A stretch of DNA of 64,000 nucleotides from Pseudomonadota bacterium (GCA_021808195.1 JAKBCE010000007.1:1-64000); one strand, 5' to 3'. Counted from the stretch's first letter, positions 1 to 7,360 are shown. Translations and numbers: made by a program. The notes: generated by a model not told the origin, from the letters alone.

Positions 1-102
1 CGCGGCCTGGATGACTTCCTGAAAACAATCAACTCCACTCGCCGCGTCAGGGTCACCGCCACCGGGCGCGCTTTGCCGAAAACAGCGGATGTCCAGAGGC
101 AT
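1..102 (-). CDS. Partial small reading frame after the antitoxin gene (possible toxin start)
   Basis: An open frame starts at an ATG at 102 on the minus strand and runs off the left edge of the window (34 codons seen, no stop). It lies 52 bp downstream of the ParS-like antitoxin on the same strand, the position normally held by the toxin (RES domain or similar) in DUF2384 modules. The visible residues, beginning MPLDIRCFRQ, do not match a family I can name, so the toxin reading rests on position only. It may equally be a chance frame. Confidence 0.2.
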   Translation of the reverse strand, partial: MPLDIRCFRQSAPGGGDPDAASGVDCFQEVIQAA

Positions 103-154
103 GCAACGTTGACTACATCATAGATACCTCTCATCTGCCGATGAGACTGGCGTA

Positions 155-748
155 TTAGGCTACTATCCCCTGTTCGATACGCATTAACTCTTCATTGACG
201 AGATCAGAGCCTGAGCCGGTATCCAAAAGCGAGAGGGGCGTTCGGCCGCCGAGAGCACGATTGGCCAGCTTGAGCCATGCGCGCGCATCAGATTCATTCT
301 CGAGCACTTCTGTTGCCCGTCTTTGGATTCTTGCGACACGAATTACACGTTCAGCGGCAACAGCCGAGAGATTCCCTCCGTGCCCGTGTACCGATTTTCG
401 CATCCCTTTTGGAAGGGAGAGTTCGCTGATGAACGCCTCAACGCTCATGTCGAGCTTATGTGCCATCACGGACACAGCCTTGCAGGGAATCCCTTTTCGT
501 TGGCGCCTTATGATCTCAACCAGACCGGAATCTACCACTGCTAACGATGTTCCCGCGAACATCTTAGTATGCCCCGCTGGGGTCGATATGCGTCGGTCGC
601 GAACCGAGGCTCGTCCACCCTTGCGCGTAATCGTCGCTCGGGGACCATGTTGTCGAACTGGCAAGCCTGGCTTATTGAGCTTTCGCGTCATCAAATCATA
701 GTTTAACCTCCGATCGAATAAGGTCAAATCCCGACTAAAGCGGCTCAC
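155..748 (-). CDS. ParS/MbcA/Xre-type antitoxin (DUF2384 C-terminal domain)
   Basis: The last 60 or so residues carry the DUF2384 toxin-binding signature: an acidic helix, then DARAWLKLANRALGGRTPLS, LLDTGSGSD and a final EELMRIEQG. The middle third resembles the helical DNA-binding half of Xre/ParS antitoxins. Family knowledge says these bind and neutralise a downstream RES or similar toxin and repress their own operon. Two starts are possible: GTG at 748, with a GGAAG box 4 bases before it, or ATG at 691, which removes a basic 19-residue leader. The partner would lie at the window edge, so the module cannot be called complete. It sits in the repeat-block island with two other toxin-antitoxin modules. 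Confidence 0.75.
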   Translation of the reverse strand: MSRFSRDLTLFDRRLNYDLMTRKLNKPGLPVRQHGPRATITRKGGRASVRDRRISTPAGHTKMFAGTSLAVVDSGLVEIIRRQRKGIPCKAVSVMAHKLDMSVEAFISELSLPKGMRKSVHGHGGNLSAVAAERVIRVARIQRRATEVLENESDARAWLKLANRALGGRTPLSLLDTGSGSDLVNEELMRIEQGIVA

Positions 749-768
749 TCGCTTCCGTAAGTCCGGGC

Positions 769-1040
769 GCGCACTATATCCGTGTACACGTATTCGAGCG
801 CCTTCGCGCTTGCAAAATGGAACGACCTTTTGTGAGTAAAAAATAGAATGACTTGTTTGTCAGCTACTTTCAGAAAGCCGTGAGTTTCGGGCAATAATCT
901 GGAGCGACTTATTTGTATGTGTCTACTCGTACGCCGGATTTAAATTTGTGCGTCCGAATTAAAGTCGTTACCCCGGAATTAAAGTCCTTACCTGAGTATC
1001 AGAGTCGTTACCTCCGAAACAAAGTCGTTTCCTGGCGATT
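769..1040 (+). repeat. Composite repeat block 1 (IS21-like end structure, six 20-bp units)
   Basis: Six direct units start exactly every 20 bp at 921, 941, 961, 981, 1001 and 1021; the best are AAAGTCGTTACCCCGGAATT and AAAGTCGTTTCCTGGCGATT. To the left are diverged inverted sites near 771 (ACTATATCC), 846 (GAATGACTTG) and 902 (GAGCGACTTATTTG). The same two-part layout recurs at 3790, 7741, 9215 and 11495. The stretch 750-1040 is visibly more AT-rich than its surroundings. Arrays of about 20-bp transposase sites at the ends are typical of IS21/Tn7-like elements, but no transposase gene is present. Confidence 0.75.
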
Positions 1041-1389
1041 CGACATAGCGCGCCAGGAAAGGTGGCGGCGTGTGGTGACGCCCTCGGAAGGGAGGTAGCC
1101 AGTCGCCGAGCTCGTGCAAAGCAGGTCCGTTGGCTGTGCCCACGGGACGCACGAAATCTTCAAAGCGCTTATTGCGGAACGATGTCCGTCGACGAAGAGT
1201 TCGGCAGAGGTGATCGGCTCCTTCGTTCATGCCTTCCTGCTGCGCCGATCATAACTATGCCGCCGTCGCCGAGCTCGTTCGGATAGGGGCTGCCGCAGAT
1301 TGCACGCAAATTCTGCAGCTGGCCAAGAAGCGACGTTCGCCAGCCGAGAACAGCTCCCAGAAAGCAGACGCTCCCTGCGCGCAGCCACC
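1041..1389. other. Gene-free stretch between repeat block 1 and the SRPBCC gene
   Basis: About 350 bp without a supported gene. Short open frames on both strands overlap one another and show no recognisable motif. The minus-strand frame at 988-1230 runs into the 20-bp repeats, as do frames beside blocks 2 and 3, so it may be a decayed remnant that came with the repeat block. I see no promoter or terminator I would stand by. Confidence 0.4.
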
Positions 1390-1881
1390 TCATTTCATTG
1401 GAGTGGTTTTCACGTATTCCACCAGCTGTTCAAGCACTCTGCCCCAGCCTTGCGTGAAGCCCATCTTCTCATGCGCGGCAGCGTGCCCTTTGGTGGCATG
1501 CATAGCGGTAGCCGTGTACTTACAGCCCCCGTTGCCGTGCGGTTCAAACGTTAACACTGCGGTAAAAAACCACGGAGCGGCGGCCGCGTCGTGCGGCCGG
1601 AAGCCGGGCCCGAGCGCAGAGGTCCAGACCAGCCTGCGATTTGGCACGATTTCCAGGTAGCAGCCGGGCGTCGCAGGTATTTTGTTGCCATCGGCGTCCA
1701 CCATTTGGGCGAAGAATTTGCCGCCGGGCTTCAAGTCGATTTCGCACTCGATGGTCCGGTAGGGTTTGGGGCAGAACCAAGGCATCAAATGTTTCGGTGT
1801 CGTCCAGGCTTTGAACACCAGCTCCGGCGATACGTCCACAATGCGTTCCAACACCAAGTCCGACTCACTTTTCATCGGCAT
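1390..1881 (-). CDS. SRPBCC (AHSA1-like) domain protein
   Basis: A 163-residue single-domain protein of the START/SRPBCC fold, AHSA1-like subgroup. Typical features are an opening VLERIVDVSPELVFKAWTTP, the DLKPGGKF turn, LTFEPHGNGGCKYTATA, and a C-terminal helix with GWGRVLEQLVEYV. The family binds hydrophobic ligands in a deep cavity; the substrate is unknown. The gene overlaps the upstream ArsR regulator by 17 bp, so the two are almost certainly co-transcribed and translationally coupled. ArsR + AHSA1 pairs are very common in bacteria, and the regulator is normally autoregulatory. Length is usual for the family and no damage is visible. Confidence 0.88.
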   Translation of the reverse strand: MPMKSESDLVLERIVDVSPELVFKAWTTPKHLMPWFCPKPYRTIECEIDLKPGGKFFAQMVDADGNKIPATPGCYLEIVPNRRLVWTSALGPGFRPHDAAAAPWFFTAVLTFEPHGNGGCKYTATAMHATKGHAAAHEKMGFTQGWGRVLEQLVEYVKTTPMK

Positions 1882-2209
1882 CCTCCTTCATCGTAAGCAG
1901 ATAAGCATCCAATTGACCCAGGCGCTGCTCCCAGAGTTTCCGTCGATCGAGGATCCAGTCTTCCGCGGCCTGAAGGCCTTTTGGAGCGAGCTCGTACGTG
2001 CGAACTCGACCGGACTTCTTGGATTTCACCAGCCCGAACTTTTCAAGCATGCTCAAGTGCTGCGTGAATGACGGAAGTGCCATGTCAAAAGGACGCGCCA
2101 GCTCAAGCGTTGAGGCCGCGCCCATGCTTAGCTGCTGCAGCACTGCCCGGCGGGTTGGATCGGCAAGCGCCTGGAATACTTGATCCAGTTTCATCCTATA
2201 GTTAGTCAT
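1865..2209 (-). CDS. ArsR-family winged-helix transcriptional regulator
   Basis: A 114-residue ArsR-type regulator. The wHTH is clear: VFQALADPTRRAVLQQL at the N-terminus, a recognition helix in LPSFTQHLSMLEKFGLV, and a wing with KSGRVRTYEL. The C-terminal WILDRRKLWEQRLGQLDAYL helix is the usual dimer helix of the SRPBCC-linked subgroup. There are no metal-binding cysteine pairs, so this is not an arsenic or metal sensor. It is the first gene of a two-gene minus-strand operon with the SRPBCC gene. The ATG at 2209 lies only about 7 bp from a good -10 box, which implies a very short or absent leader. Confidence 0.88.
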   Translation of the reverse strand: MTNYRMKLDQVFQALADPTRRAVLQQLSMGAASTLELARPFDMALPSFTQHLSMLEKFGLVKSKKSGRVRTYELAPKGLQAAEDWILDRRKLWEQRLGQLDAYLLTMKEDADEK

Positions 2210-2216
2210 GTGCCTG

Positions 2217-2245
2217 GCTATATCGCGTGGCGTTACTTAATGCAA
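2217..2245 (-). promoter_or_regulatory. Predicted sigma-70 promoter of the ArsR-SRPBCC operon
   Basis: On the minus strand a -35 box TTGCAT (2245-2240) and a -10 box TATAGC (2222-2217) are separated by exactly 17 bp. The expected start point falls at about 2210, next to the ATG at 2209, so the transcript would be leaderless or nearly so. This is a match by eye only. Confidence 0.4.
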
Positions 2246-2261
2246 TACCTAAGTGTCTGTT

Positions 2262-2750
2262 CATGCCGGTCGACCTCGCCGAGCTCGCTGCCGACTGCCG
2301 CACGGAGGCGGAGCCCCGCGCGTGCGCGGTGCGGGTGGAGGGGCACATTGCCGACGCGGTCGTCTGCGATCAGGGGCTGATCAGGCGCGCCCTGGAGAAC
2401 GCTCTGCGCAATGCCATTCGATTCTCACCGCAGGGCCGCGGGGACGACGTCACGCTCCGCGAATCTCACTCCTCGGTAATGGTCACCGTGCAGGACTATG
2501 GCCCGGGGCGCCGGAAAGCACTTTGCAGCGCATCTTCGACCCCTTCTTTCGCGTCGACGAGGCGCGAGACTCCGATCGCGGTGGGGTCGGACTCGGTCTG
2601 TCCATTGCCAGGCGGGCGGTTGCCCTGCACGGGGGAAAGATCACGGCGCGGAATGCGAGCCCAGGCCTGCTGGTCGCAGTCGAGCTTCAGCGCTCACGCT
2701 CAAATCGCTCAAAGCGGTGGATTGCCTCGGACTCGTCGAGCATCCACTGA
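2262..2750 (+). pseudogene. Sensor histidine kinase C-terminal remnant (frameshifted)
   Basis: Only the HATPase part of a two-component kinase remains. From 2262 one frame gives the N box (ALENALRNAIRFSPQG) and the start of the G1 box (VQDYGPG); near 2505 the reading shifts by one base, and the G1/F/G2 part continues in another frame (STLQRIFDPFFRVDEARD, then GVGLGLSIARRAVALHGG) to a stop at 2750. The sensor region, the HAMP and the phospho-accepting His helix are all missing. It resembles CpxA/RstB-type kinases. It is not functional as read, and no response regulator is nearby. Confidence 0.75.
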
Positions 2751-2840
2751 TGCTCTGCACCGGTCCGAAAGGGACCATATGGTCCCGACAGACTGCAGCC
2801 TTTTAAAAATCAATATCTTGCGAAAGCAGCTAGCGAAATG

Positions 2841-2879
2841 TTGCGGTATGCTCGCAAAATGAGTATAGTATACTCATTT
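2841..2879 (+). promoter_or_regulatory. Promoter with perfect palindromic operator before the DUF433/DUF5615 pair
   Basis: A -35 box TTGCGG (2841-2846) and a -10 box TATAGT (2864-2869) are 17 bp apart. The -10 lies inside a perfect 23-bp palindrome at 2857-2879: arms AAATGAGTATA and TATACTCATTT around a central G. The antitoxin ATG follows 20 bp after it. This is the classic layout for autorepression by an antitoxin (or toxin-antitoxin complex) dimer covering the -10. The palindrome is seen directly; the binding protein is inferred. Confidence 0.65.
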
Positions 2880-2898
2880 ACGAAAAGACTGCATTGCC

Positions 2899-3411
2899 AT
2901 GACTGCGACCACAAAGCGCGCCAACTTCGACCTGTCTCCCGAACAGGAAGAGCTACTGGCGAATCTGCGCGCCCAACTGGCCGCTTCCAGCACCAAGGAG
3001 GCCGTCTTGCGAGCGGCACAACTGACGACCTTGCTCCTGGACGAGGTCCAGCAGGGCAATCGTCTCTTCGTCGGCAAGAGCCCTACTACCGCCGTCCGCC
3101 TGGCGATCCCGGAACTCGAGGCCCGAGCACATGGTCAATGGCGCTGGCTCGTCGAGCGTCCCCACCCCTGGCGCCGGCAGCTCTGGGTCAAGGGACGCAA
3201 GCTTTTGGCATCGGCCGTGTGGCTTGACTCACTGACGAACGGCATGGGCCCGCGCGAGGCCGCGGAAAATTGGGATCTGCCCCTGGAAGCTTGTGAGGAG
3301 ATCTTCGCGTATTGCGAGGCTAATAAAGCACTGATCGAATCTGAAACCAACGAAGAGCGGCAGCGCTTGAAACGAGCGTACGTCGATGTTGAGGCCAAGG
3401 CGCCGGCTTGA
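2899..3411 (+). CDS. DUF433-family antitoxin (VapB45-like)
   Basis: A 170-residue protein. The first half contains a helical, RHH-like region (ANFDLSPEQEELLANLRAQL, then STKEAVLRAAQLTTLLLDEV). The second half carries the DUF433 signature: GRKLLASAVWLDSLTNGMGP followed by REAAENWDLPLEACEEIFAYC. DUF433 proteins are the usual antitoxin partners of DUF5615 PIN-like toxins, and that is what follows here, with a 4-bp stop/start overlap. It probably represses its own promoter through the perfect palindrome at 2857-2879. Whether the N-terminal half is a true ribbon-helix-helix fold is my inference. Confidence 0.8.
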   Translation: MTATTKRANFDLSPEQEELLANLRAQLAASSTKEAVLRAAQLTTLLLDEVQQGNRLFVGKSPTTAVRLAIPELEARAHGQWRWLVERPHPWRRQLWVKGRKLLASAVWLDSLTNGMGPREAAENWDLPLEACEEIFAYCEANKALIESETNEERQRLKRAYVDVEAKAPA

Positions 3412-3758
3412 GAATCCTGGTCGATGAAGACTCGCAGGCTCGCGCACAGCTCAACATCCTGCGCGGCGACGGACACGATGTAGTAGCCGTCGGCGAGCTC
3501 GGCAAGAATGGAACACCCGATCGGGAAGTATTCGACCTCGCTCAGTCGCTCGAGCGCGTGCTGTTGACTCACAACACGGAGGACTTCCACGAATTGCACC
3601 GGCAAAGGCCCGGTCATCGTGGAATCATGGCGGCCTACCGGGATTCCGACCCCCGCAAGAACATGGACCACGCACAGATCGCGGCGGCGATCCGCCGGCT
3701 CGAAACTTCAGGCGTGACGATTGCCGGCGATTTCCACGTGCTCAATTATTGGCGCTGA
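3408..3758 (+). CDS. DUF5615 PIN-like toxin
   Basis: A 116-residue PIN-like protein: RILVDEDSQARAQLNILRGDGHDV holds the first acidic residues, RVLLTHNTEDFHEL the second acidic cluster, and HRGIMAAYRDSDPR the distal strand. This is the compact DUF5615/Mut7-C-like branch of PIN nucleases, usually the toxic RNase of a pair with DUF433. The start is TTG at 3408, overlapping the antitoxin stop as TTGA. No better start exists before the conserved first strand, so coupled translation from a weak start is likely, which would keep toxin below antitoxin. Family length is normal and the gene looks intact. Confidence 0.8.
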   Translation: MRILVDEDSQARAQLNILRGDGHDVVAVGELGKNGTPDREVFDLAQSLERVLLTHNTEDFHELHRQRPGHRGIMAAYRDSDPRKNMDHAQIAAAIRRLETSGVTIAGDFHVLNYWR

Positions 3759-3789
3759 AGGGAATACAAGAGACAACGAGCTGCATCGT

Positions 3790-4020
3790 TCGCTACATCA
3801 TGGCGAAGCGACTACGTTTCCTGGATCTACCGCAGCTTCGTCCGACCCGAGGCGCTTGGCATAAACGGGGGTAACGACTTTGATTTGGGCCGCAGACCGG
3901 AATAGCGAAATCCGCTGTGCGCCGAGCGCTCTCAGGAAACGACTTTAATTCATGTGTTCATTAAATTGTCGTATGTAATTAAAGTCGTTTCCTCCGGAAT
4001 AAAGTCATATCTCGTCGGGA
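3790..4020 (+). repeat. Composite repeat block 2
   Basis: Inverted sites start at 3808 (GCGACTAC), 3871 (GTAACGACTTTG) and 3935 (GGAAACGACTTTAATT), 63 and 64 bp apart. Direct 20-bp units start at 3961, 3981 (AAAGTCGTTTCCTCCGGAAT) and 4001. Sites 3934-3950 and 3977-3993 form a perfect 17-bp inverted repeat around a 26-bp loop. Similarity to block 3 continues to the right until about 4140 as a decayed minus-strand peptide (PAGWPLLSRAGAQEAL here, PAGLPLLNQTEAQRRV there). Confidence 0.8.
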
Positions 4021-4051
4021 TGGCATAACATCTCCGGATCGATCACCGTAG

Positions 4052-4315
4052 CTGGCAACGCTACAGAGTGCCTCTTGTGCTCCTGCCCGACTCAGCAGCG
4101 GCCAGCCAGCTGGACACACCGACTGCTCACTCAGCGTCCGACAGCCAAGCCAATCCGCCCGCTTCATCGAAGCGGCGAAGACTGCGGGCGTAAACGAGAC
4201 CGGCAAGGAATTCGAGCGGGCTTTCGGAAAGATCGGTCCAGTGTCACGACGGAAAGGGGCAGCGTCGATGAAGCTCTACAAAGTTCACGTCGAACGGAAA
4301 AGTGGCCATAACTGA
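4052..4315 (+). pseudogene. Small conserved-looking reading frame without a proper start
   Basis: An open frame between stops at 4049 and 4313 encodes a peptide with a convincing helical core, SQSARFIEAAKTAGVNETGK followed by EFERAFGKI. That pattern (an aromatic helix, AAK.AGV.E, then FERAF.KI) resembles a small-protein family found in phage and island DNA. No ATG, GTG or TTG precedes the core; the only in-frame ATG (4268) leaves 15 residues. The 5' end was probably replaced when repeat block 2 arrived. The last bases overlap the next small gene. Confidence 0.35.
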
Positions 4316-4481
4316 CGAAAAAACCGGGGCTAATCTGCCCTCTGGCTACAAGTGGAAATACGTTGGAGAAATGCAGATAGATGCGGCAGACGGACCAAGG
4401 ATCGGCGCCGACTCGGCACACATCGTCGAGGGAGTAAAGCGTGACGGAAACTTCATATGGCCCGCTAAGAAATCAAAATAG
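4302..4481 (+). CDS. Hypothetical small protein, 59 residues
   Basis: A GTG at 4302 opens a 59-codon frame ending at 4481, overlapping the end of the preceding small frame by 14 bp in another phase. The product is soluble and mixed-charge, with GYKWKYVGEMQIDAADGP and a basic end WPAKKSK. No family recognised. A strong terminator 25 bp after the stop supports a real transcription unit ending here. The pair may be one gene split by a frameshift: the frame ending MKLYKVHVERKSG could continue into AITDEKTGANLPSG. Confidence 0.4.
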   Translation: MAITDEKTGANLPSGYKWKYVGEMQIDAADGPRIGADSAHIVEGVKRDGNFIWPAKKSK

Positions 4482-4505
4482 TCTTCCGACTTCCAACAAC
4501 ACCAG

Positions 4506-4529
4506 AATCCCCGCTTCGGCGGGGATTTT
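4506..4529 (+). terminator. Rho-independent terminator
   Basis: A 9-bp perfect stem AATCCCCGC / GCGGGGATT closes a TTCG tetraloop, with a short T tract after it (4506-4529). It lies 25 bp after the 59-residue gene. UUCG-capped GC stems are strong intrinsic terminators; the T run is short. Confidence 0.8.
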
Positions 4530-4605
4530 CTGAGTACGCGAAGTCACATATCGCCCTAAATTGCCCTTCCTTGAAGGACGCGCCCTTTGATCACCCGTCG
4601 GACAT

Positions 4606-4944
4606 TTGTATGAAGCTTACGTACACAATTCAACGACCAGGGTCGCGTCGCCGGAATCGCTGATACTCGTCCCAGACCAATCTGAGTCTCTTCCACGTGT
4701 CGTGACCGAAGGTATCTCGTACTCGGTCAAGGAAATTCTACCCTCCCTTACGGAGTACTTGGACCGGTACCCACAGGCCGGTGGCTGCTGCTTTCGGACT
4801 ACGTTCTGAACAACTCTGATAGATACCATGATCTTTACGCGTTCACCTTGATGCCAGGTGGCAAGTACTGGGAGGGAATCACTCGCGAGTGTCAGGCCAA
4901 TTCGACACGGGATTTCAATGGGACGCGCACGATCAACCCAGCGA
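4606..4944 (+). pseudogene. Frameshifted hypothetical gene truncated by an IS3 fragment
   Basis: Two overlapping frames read as one protein. From 4606 comes TEGISYSVKEILPSLTEYLD ending RYPQAG; at about 4780 the sense moves to another frame, giving RWLLLSDYVLNNSDRYHDLY, AFTLMPGGKYWEGITRE and RTINP up to about 4944. The joined product (about 110 residues) has the composition of a real soluble protein, and the shift needs a single indel. Immediately after, the sequence turns into IS3 transposase. I cannot name the family. The start is uncertain. Confidence 0.45.
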
Positions 4945-5333
4945 TCGTCGGCTACGCCATGGGAGAGCGGATGAAGCCGAAGCTCACCGGGAAGGCCCTG
5001 TTCCGAGCAGTTCAACAACACCGTTCCCCAGCGGGGATCATCCACTATTCGGATCACGGGAGCCAGTACTATGCAGAAAAGTACCAGACCCTCTTGAAGT
5101 AATTTCAGTTCCGGATCTCGATGTCCCGTAAGGGCAACTGCTTAGATAACGCGCCCATGGAAAGCTTCTCGGGAAGCCTGAAGACGGAGATGGTTCACCA
5201 TCGGAATTTCTCGACTCGTGCAGAGGCCGAGAGTGCGATATGCGAATACATTGAGGTCTTCTATAACAGGCAGAGACAACATTCTTGGCTTGGATATCAG
5301 CCACCTGTTGTGTTCGCAAAGGCGTTCCGTTAG
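4945..5333 (+). mobile_element. IS3-family transposase OrfB 3' remnant, with in-frame stop
   Basis: The C-terminal third of an IS3-type DDE transposase: IVGYAMGERMKPKLTGKALF, then HYSDHGSQYYAEKYQ (second catalytic Asp), then MSRKGNCLDNAPMESFSGSL (catalytic Glu in the KTEM that follows), and FYNRQRQHSWLGYQPP at the end. An in-frame TAA at 5100 interrupts it just before the MSRKGN block, where the family has a non-stop codon. OrfA, the first catalytic Asp and both terminal repeats are missing, so this is a dead fragment. Confidence 0.88.
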
Positions 5334-5377
5334 AGTTAGAACCGTCCAAGTGGCAGTGTCCATTAGATCCAGGTCTC

Positions 5378-5605
5378 CTCAAGCTGAAATGGCAACAACT
5401 CAATTCCTATGAGAAGTTCGCCGAGATGATAGACCGGCGCTGGGGTGGCATCTCCGCCTACTGCGATCCGTGCAACAAGATCTCGCTCGGGTTCGTCCAG
5501 GGATTGAATAACAAGATCCGTGTCATCCAGAGGCGAGCCTACGGTCTGCACGATGAGGAGTACCTCAAGTTGAAGGTCCTGACCTGCATGCTTCCGGAGC
5601 TTTGA
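5378..5605 (+). mobile_element. ISL3-family transposase C-terminal remnant
   Basis: The last 75 codons of an ISL3-type transposase: LKWQQLNSYEKFAEMIDRRW, then SLGFVQGLNNKIRVIQRRAY and DEEYLKLKVLTCMLPEL. The frame happens to run back into the end of the IS3 fragment, producing a chimeric open frame from 5285, but only the part after about 5378 is ISL3. No terminal repeat was seen. With the adjacent IS3 piece it marks repeated insertion and deletion at this point. Confidence 0.82.
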
Positions 5606-5732
5606 TCAAAAATTGAGAAAAACCTGCCCACACGATTTCACGAAGAGTCAAGACAATAGAGGGGCGAGTCGGATCGCTCGGGATACCTCGCGTCACCCGA
5701 TCCGTCGCATGGATCGACTTGCGGAGAGTCTG

Positions 5733-7289
5733 ATGAAGAGCTGCAGATCGTTTGTGGCAGTGGCATCGACGCTGACGGCGCTGTGCTTCGGGCCTGGCGC
5801 GCGGGCGGCGCCGGCGCTGCCCGCCGGACTCACCCGTTACGTGCATCAAGCGATGGCCCTGTGGAAGGTGCCTGGGCTCGCCGTCGGCATCGTTCAGGGC
5901 GGCAAGGTAATCGTGGCCCGCGGATATGGTGTGCGAGAGCTCGGCAAAACGGGTCGCGTCGATGCCGATACGCTCTTCACGATCGGCTCGAACACCAAGG
6001 CCTTCACGGCCGCGGCGCTCGGCCTCCTGGTTGCTCAGGGCAAGCTGCGATGGGATGACCGGATCATCAAATACGTGCCGGAGTTCCGTCTCGCCAGCGC
6101 GTATGTGACGCAAGAGACGACACTGCGCGACCTGCTCTCGCACCGGACGGGCTACTGTGACCCGTTCAGCATGTGGTACATGGCTGATGACAAGACGGAG
6201 AACATCGTAGAAAGGCTGCGCTATCAGAAGCCCCACTACGGCTTTCGAGCTCATTTCTGCTACAACAACACGATGTACCTGGTGGCGGCACAAGTCGTCC
6301 CACGGCTCAGCGGGAGGAGCTGGGGCCACTATGTCACCGAGCATCTATTGGTGCCATTGCAGATGACGCGCACCGTCACGAGCGACGCCGCCCTCAAGAC
6401 CGCCTCGGACGTGGCGGCGCCGCATGCTGAGGTGCACGGCAAGGTCCGCGTGATCCGGCGCTACTGGATGCACAACATGGATGTGTTTGCCCCGGCCGGC
6501 GCCATCAATTCGAGCGTTGCGGATCTGAATCGCTGGCTGCTCATGCTGCTCGCCGGAGGCCGCTACGACGGTCGGACCATCGTGCCGGCGGCAATTCTGC
6601 GCGCAATGGAAACGCCGCAAGAGCCCATCCAGAGGAGTACGTACGTCGGCCAGTTGCTGCGGGCGCTGACGCCGAAGGGGCGGTTCTTCTCCTACGGGCT
6701 CGGCTTCATTCTTGAGGAGTACGGCGGTCACAAGCTGATCTGGCATGCGGGCAATATCGATGGAATGTCCGCGGCGCTGGCACTGCTTCCGACCGAGCAC
6801 GTGGGCGTCGTGGTTCTGTCCAACATGAACGATAATTGGGCGCCGGAAGGGGTTATGTTCCATGTGCTGCAGTCGTATCTGGGAATTGCGCACGAGGATG
6901 TGAGCCGTAGGATGTACGTGCTCACGCAGAAGGAAAGGACGAAAGCAAGGGCTGAGGCGCGGAAACTGGCCGCCACACGCGTGCCGGACGCGAAGGCGCC
7001 GCTCCCGCTCGCAGCGTATGTCGGGACGTATTCCGACAGGTTTTATGGAACGGCGCGCGTGTCCGAAAGCGACGGTCATCTGGTGCTCAAGATGGGAGAC
7101 CCGATGTTTACGGGAGACCTGCGAGCGTGGCACAACGAGACCTTCCGTGTCCGATGGCGGTATCGCTTCTACGGCAAGGCATACGTAACCTTCGATGTGG
7201 ATGCGCACGGCAAGCCGAGCAAGCTGAGCTTTGCGCAAATGCGCAACCATTACGAGCGGGTGGTGCGGCGCAGCGGCACGGCTCGTTGA
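5733..7289 (+). CDS. Serine hydrolase, beta-lactamase/class C PBP fold, with C-terminal DUF3471-like domain
   Basis: A secreted serine hydrolase of the Beta-lactamase (PF00144) family. From ATG 5733 (GGAGAG box 5 bases before) it opens with a signal peptide MKSCRSFVAVASTLTALCFG ending near ARAAP. Catalytic motifs: SNTK at residues 86-89 (nucleophile Ser, Lys), YNN in HFCYNNTMY as the Tyr motif, and HAG in IWHAGNIDG. The last 100 residues form a beta-rich tail like DUF3471 in esterase/DD-peptidase-like members. The frame is open further upstream, but that sequence is not signal-like. Such proteins are usually esterases or peptidases rather than antibiotic-resistance enzymes. It is the only large intact gene between repeat blocks 2 and 3. 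Confidence 0.85.
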   Translation: MKSCRSFVAVASTLTALCFGPGARAAPALPAGLTRYVHQAMALWKVPGLAVGIVQGGKVIVARGYGVRELGKTGRVDADTLFTIGSNTKAFTAAALGLLVAQGKLRWDDRIIKYVPEFRLASAYVTQETTLRDLLSHRTGYCDPFSMWYMADDKTENIVERLRYQKPHYGFRAHFCYNNTMYLVAAQVVPRLSGRSWGHYVTEHLLVPLQMTRTVTSDAALKTASDVAAPHAEVHGKVRVIRRYWMHNMDVFAPAGAINSSVADLNRWLLMLLAGGRYDGRTIVPAAILRAMETPQEPIQRSTYVGQLLRALTPKGRFFSYGLGFILEEYGGHKLIWHAGNIDGMSAALALLPTEHVGVVVLSNMNDNWAPEGVMFHVLQSYLGIAHEDVSRRMYVLTQKERTKARAEARKLAATRVPDAKAPLPLAAYVGTYSDRFYGTARVSESDGHLVLKMGDPMFTGDLRAWHNETFRVRWRYRFYGKAYVTFDVDAHGKPSKLSFAQMRNHYERVVRRSGTAR

Positions 7290-7360
7290 CGAGATGATCG
7301 CAGTGCGGATCACCGTGCTTACAGAGGCGATAGCCCACTGCCAGTGCTATAGTGCCGTCG

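Noticed and set aside
921..1040. Regular 20-bp repeats as a CRISPR array
   Set aside because: Units follow one another without spacers and vary in sequence; no cas genes.
921..1040. 20-bp units as replication iterons
   Set aside because: Same units recur at four more places beside decayed IS sequence, with no rep gene or DnaA boxes.
5285..5377. IS3-ISL3 fusion protein
   Set aside because: The joint open frame only arises because the ISL3 frame stays open through the IS3 end read in another phase.
5733..7289. Antibiotic-resistance beta-lactamase
   Set aside because: Length, motif context and C-terminal domain fit esterase/peptidase-like members of the fold, not a class C resistance enzyme.
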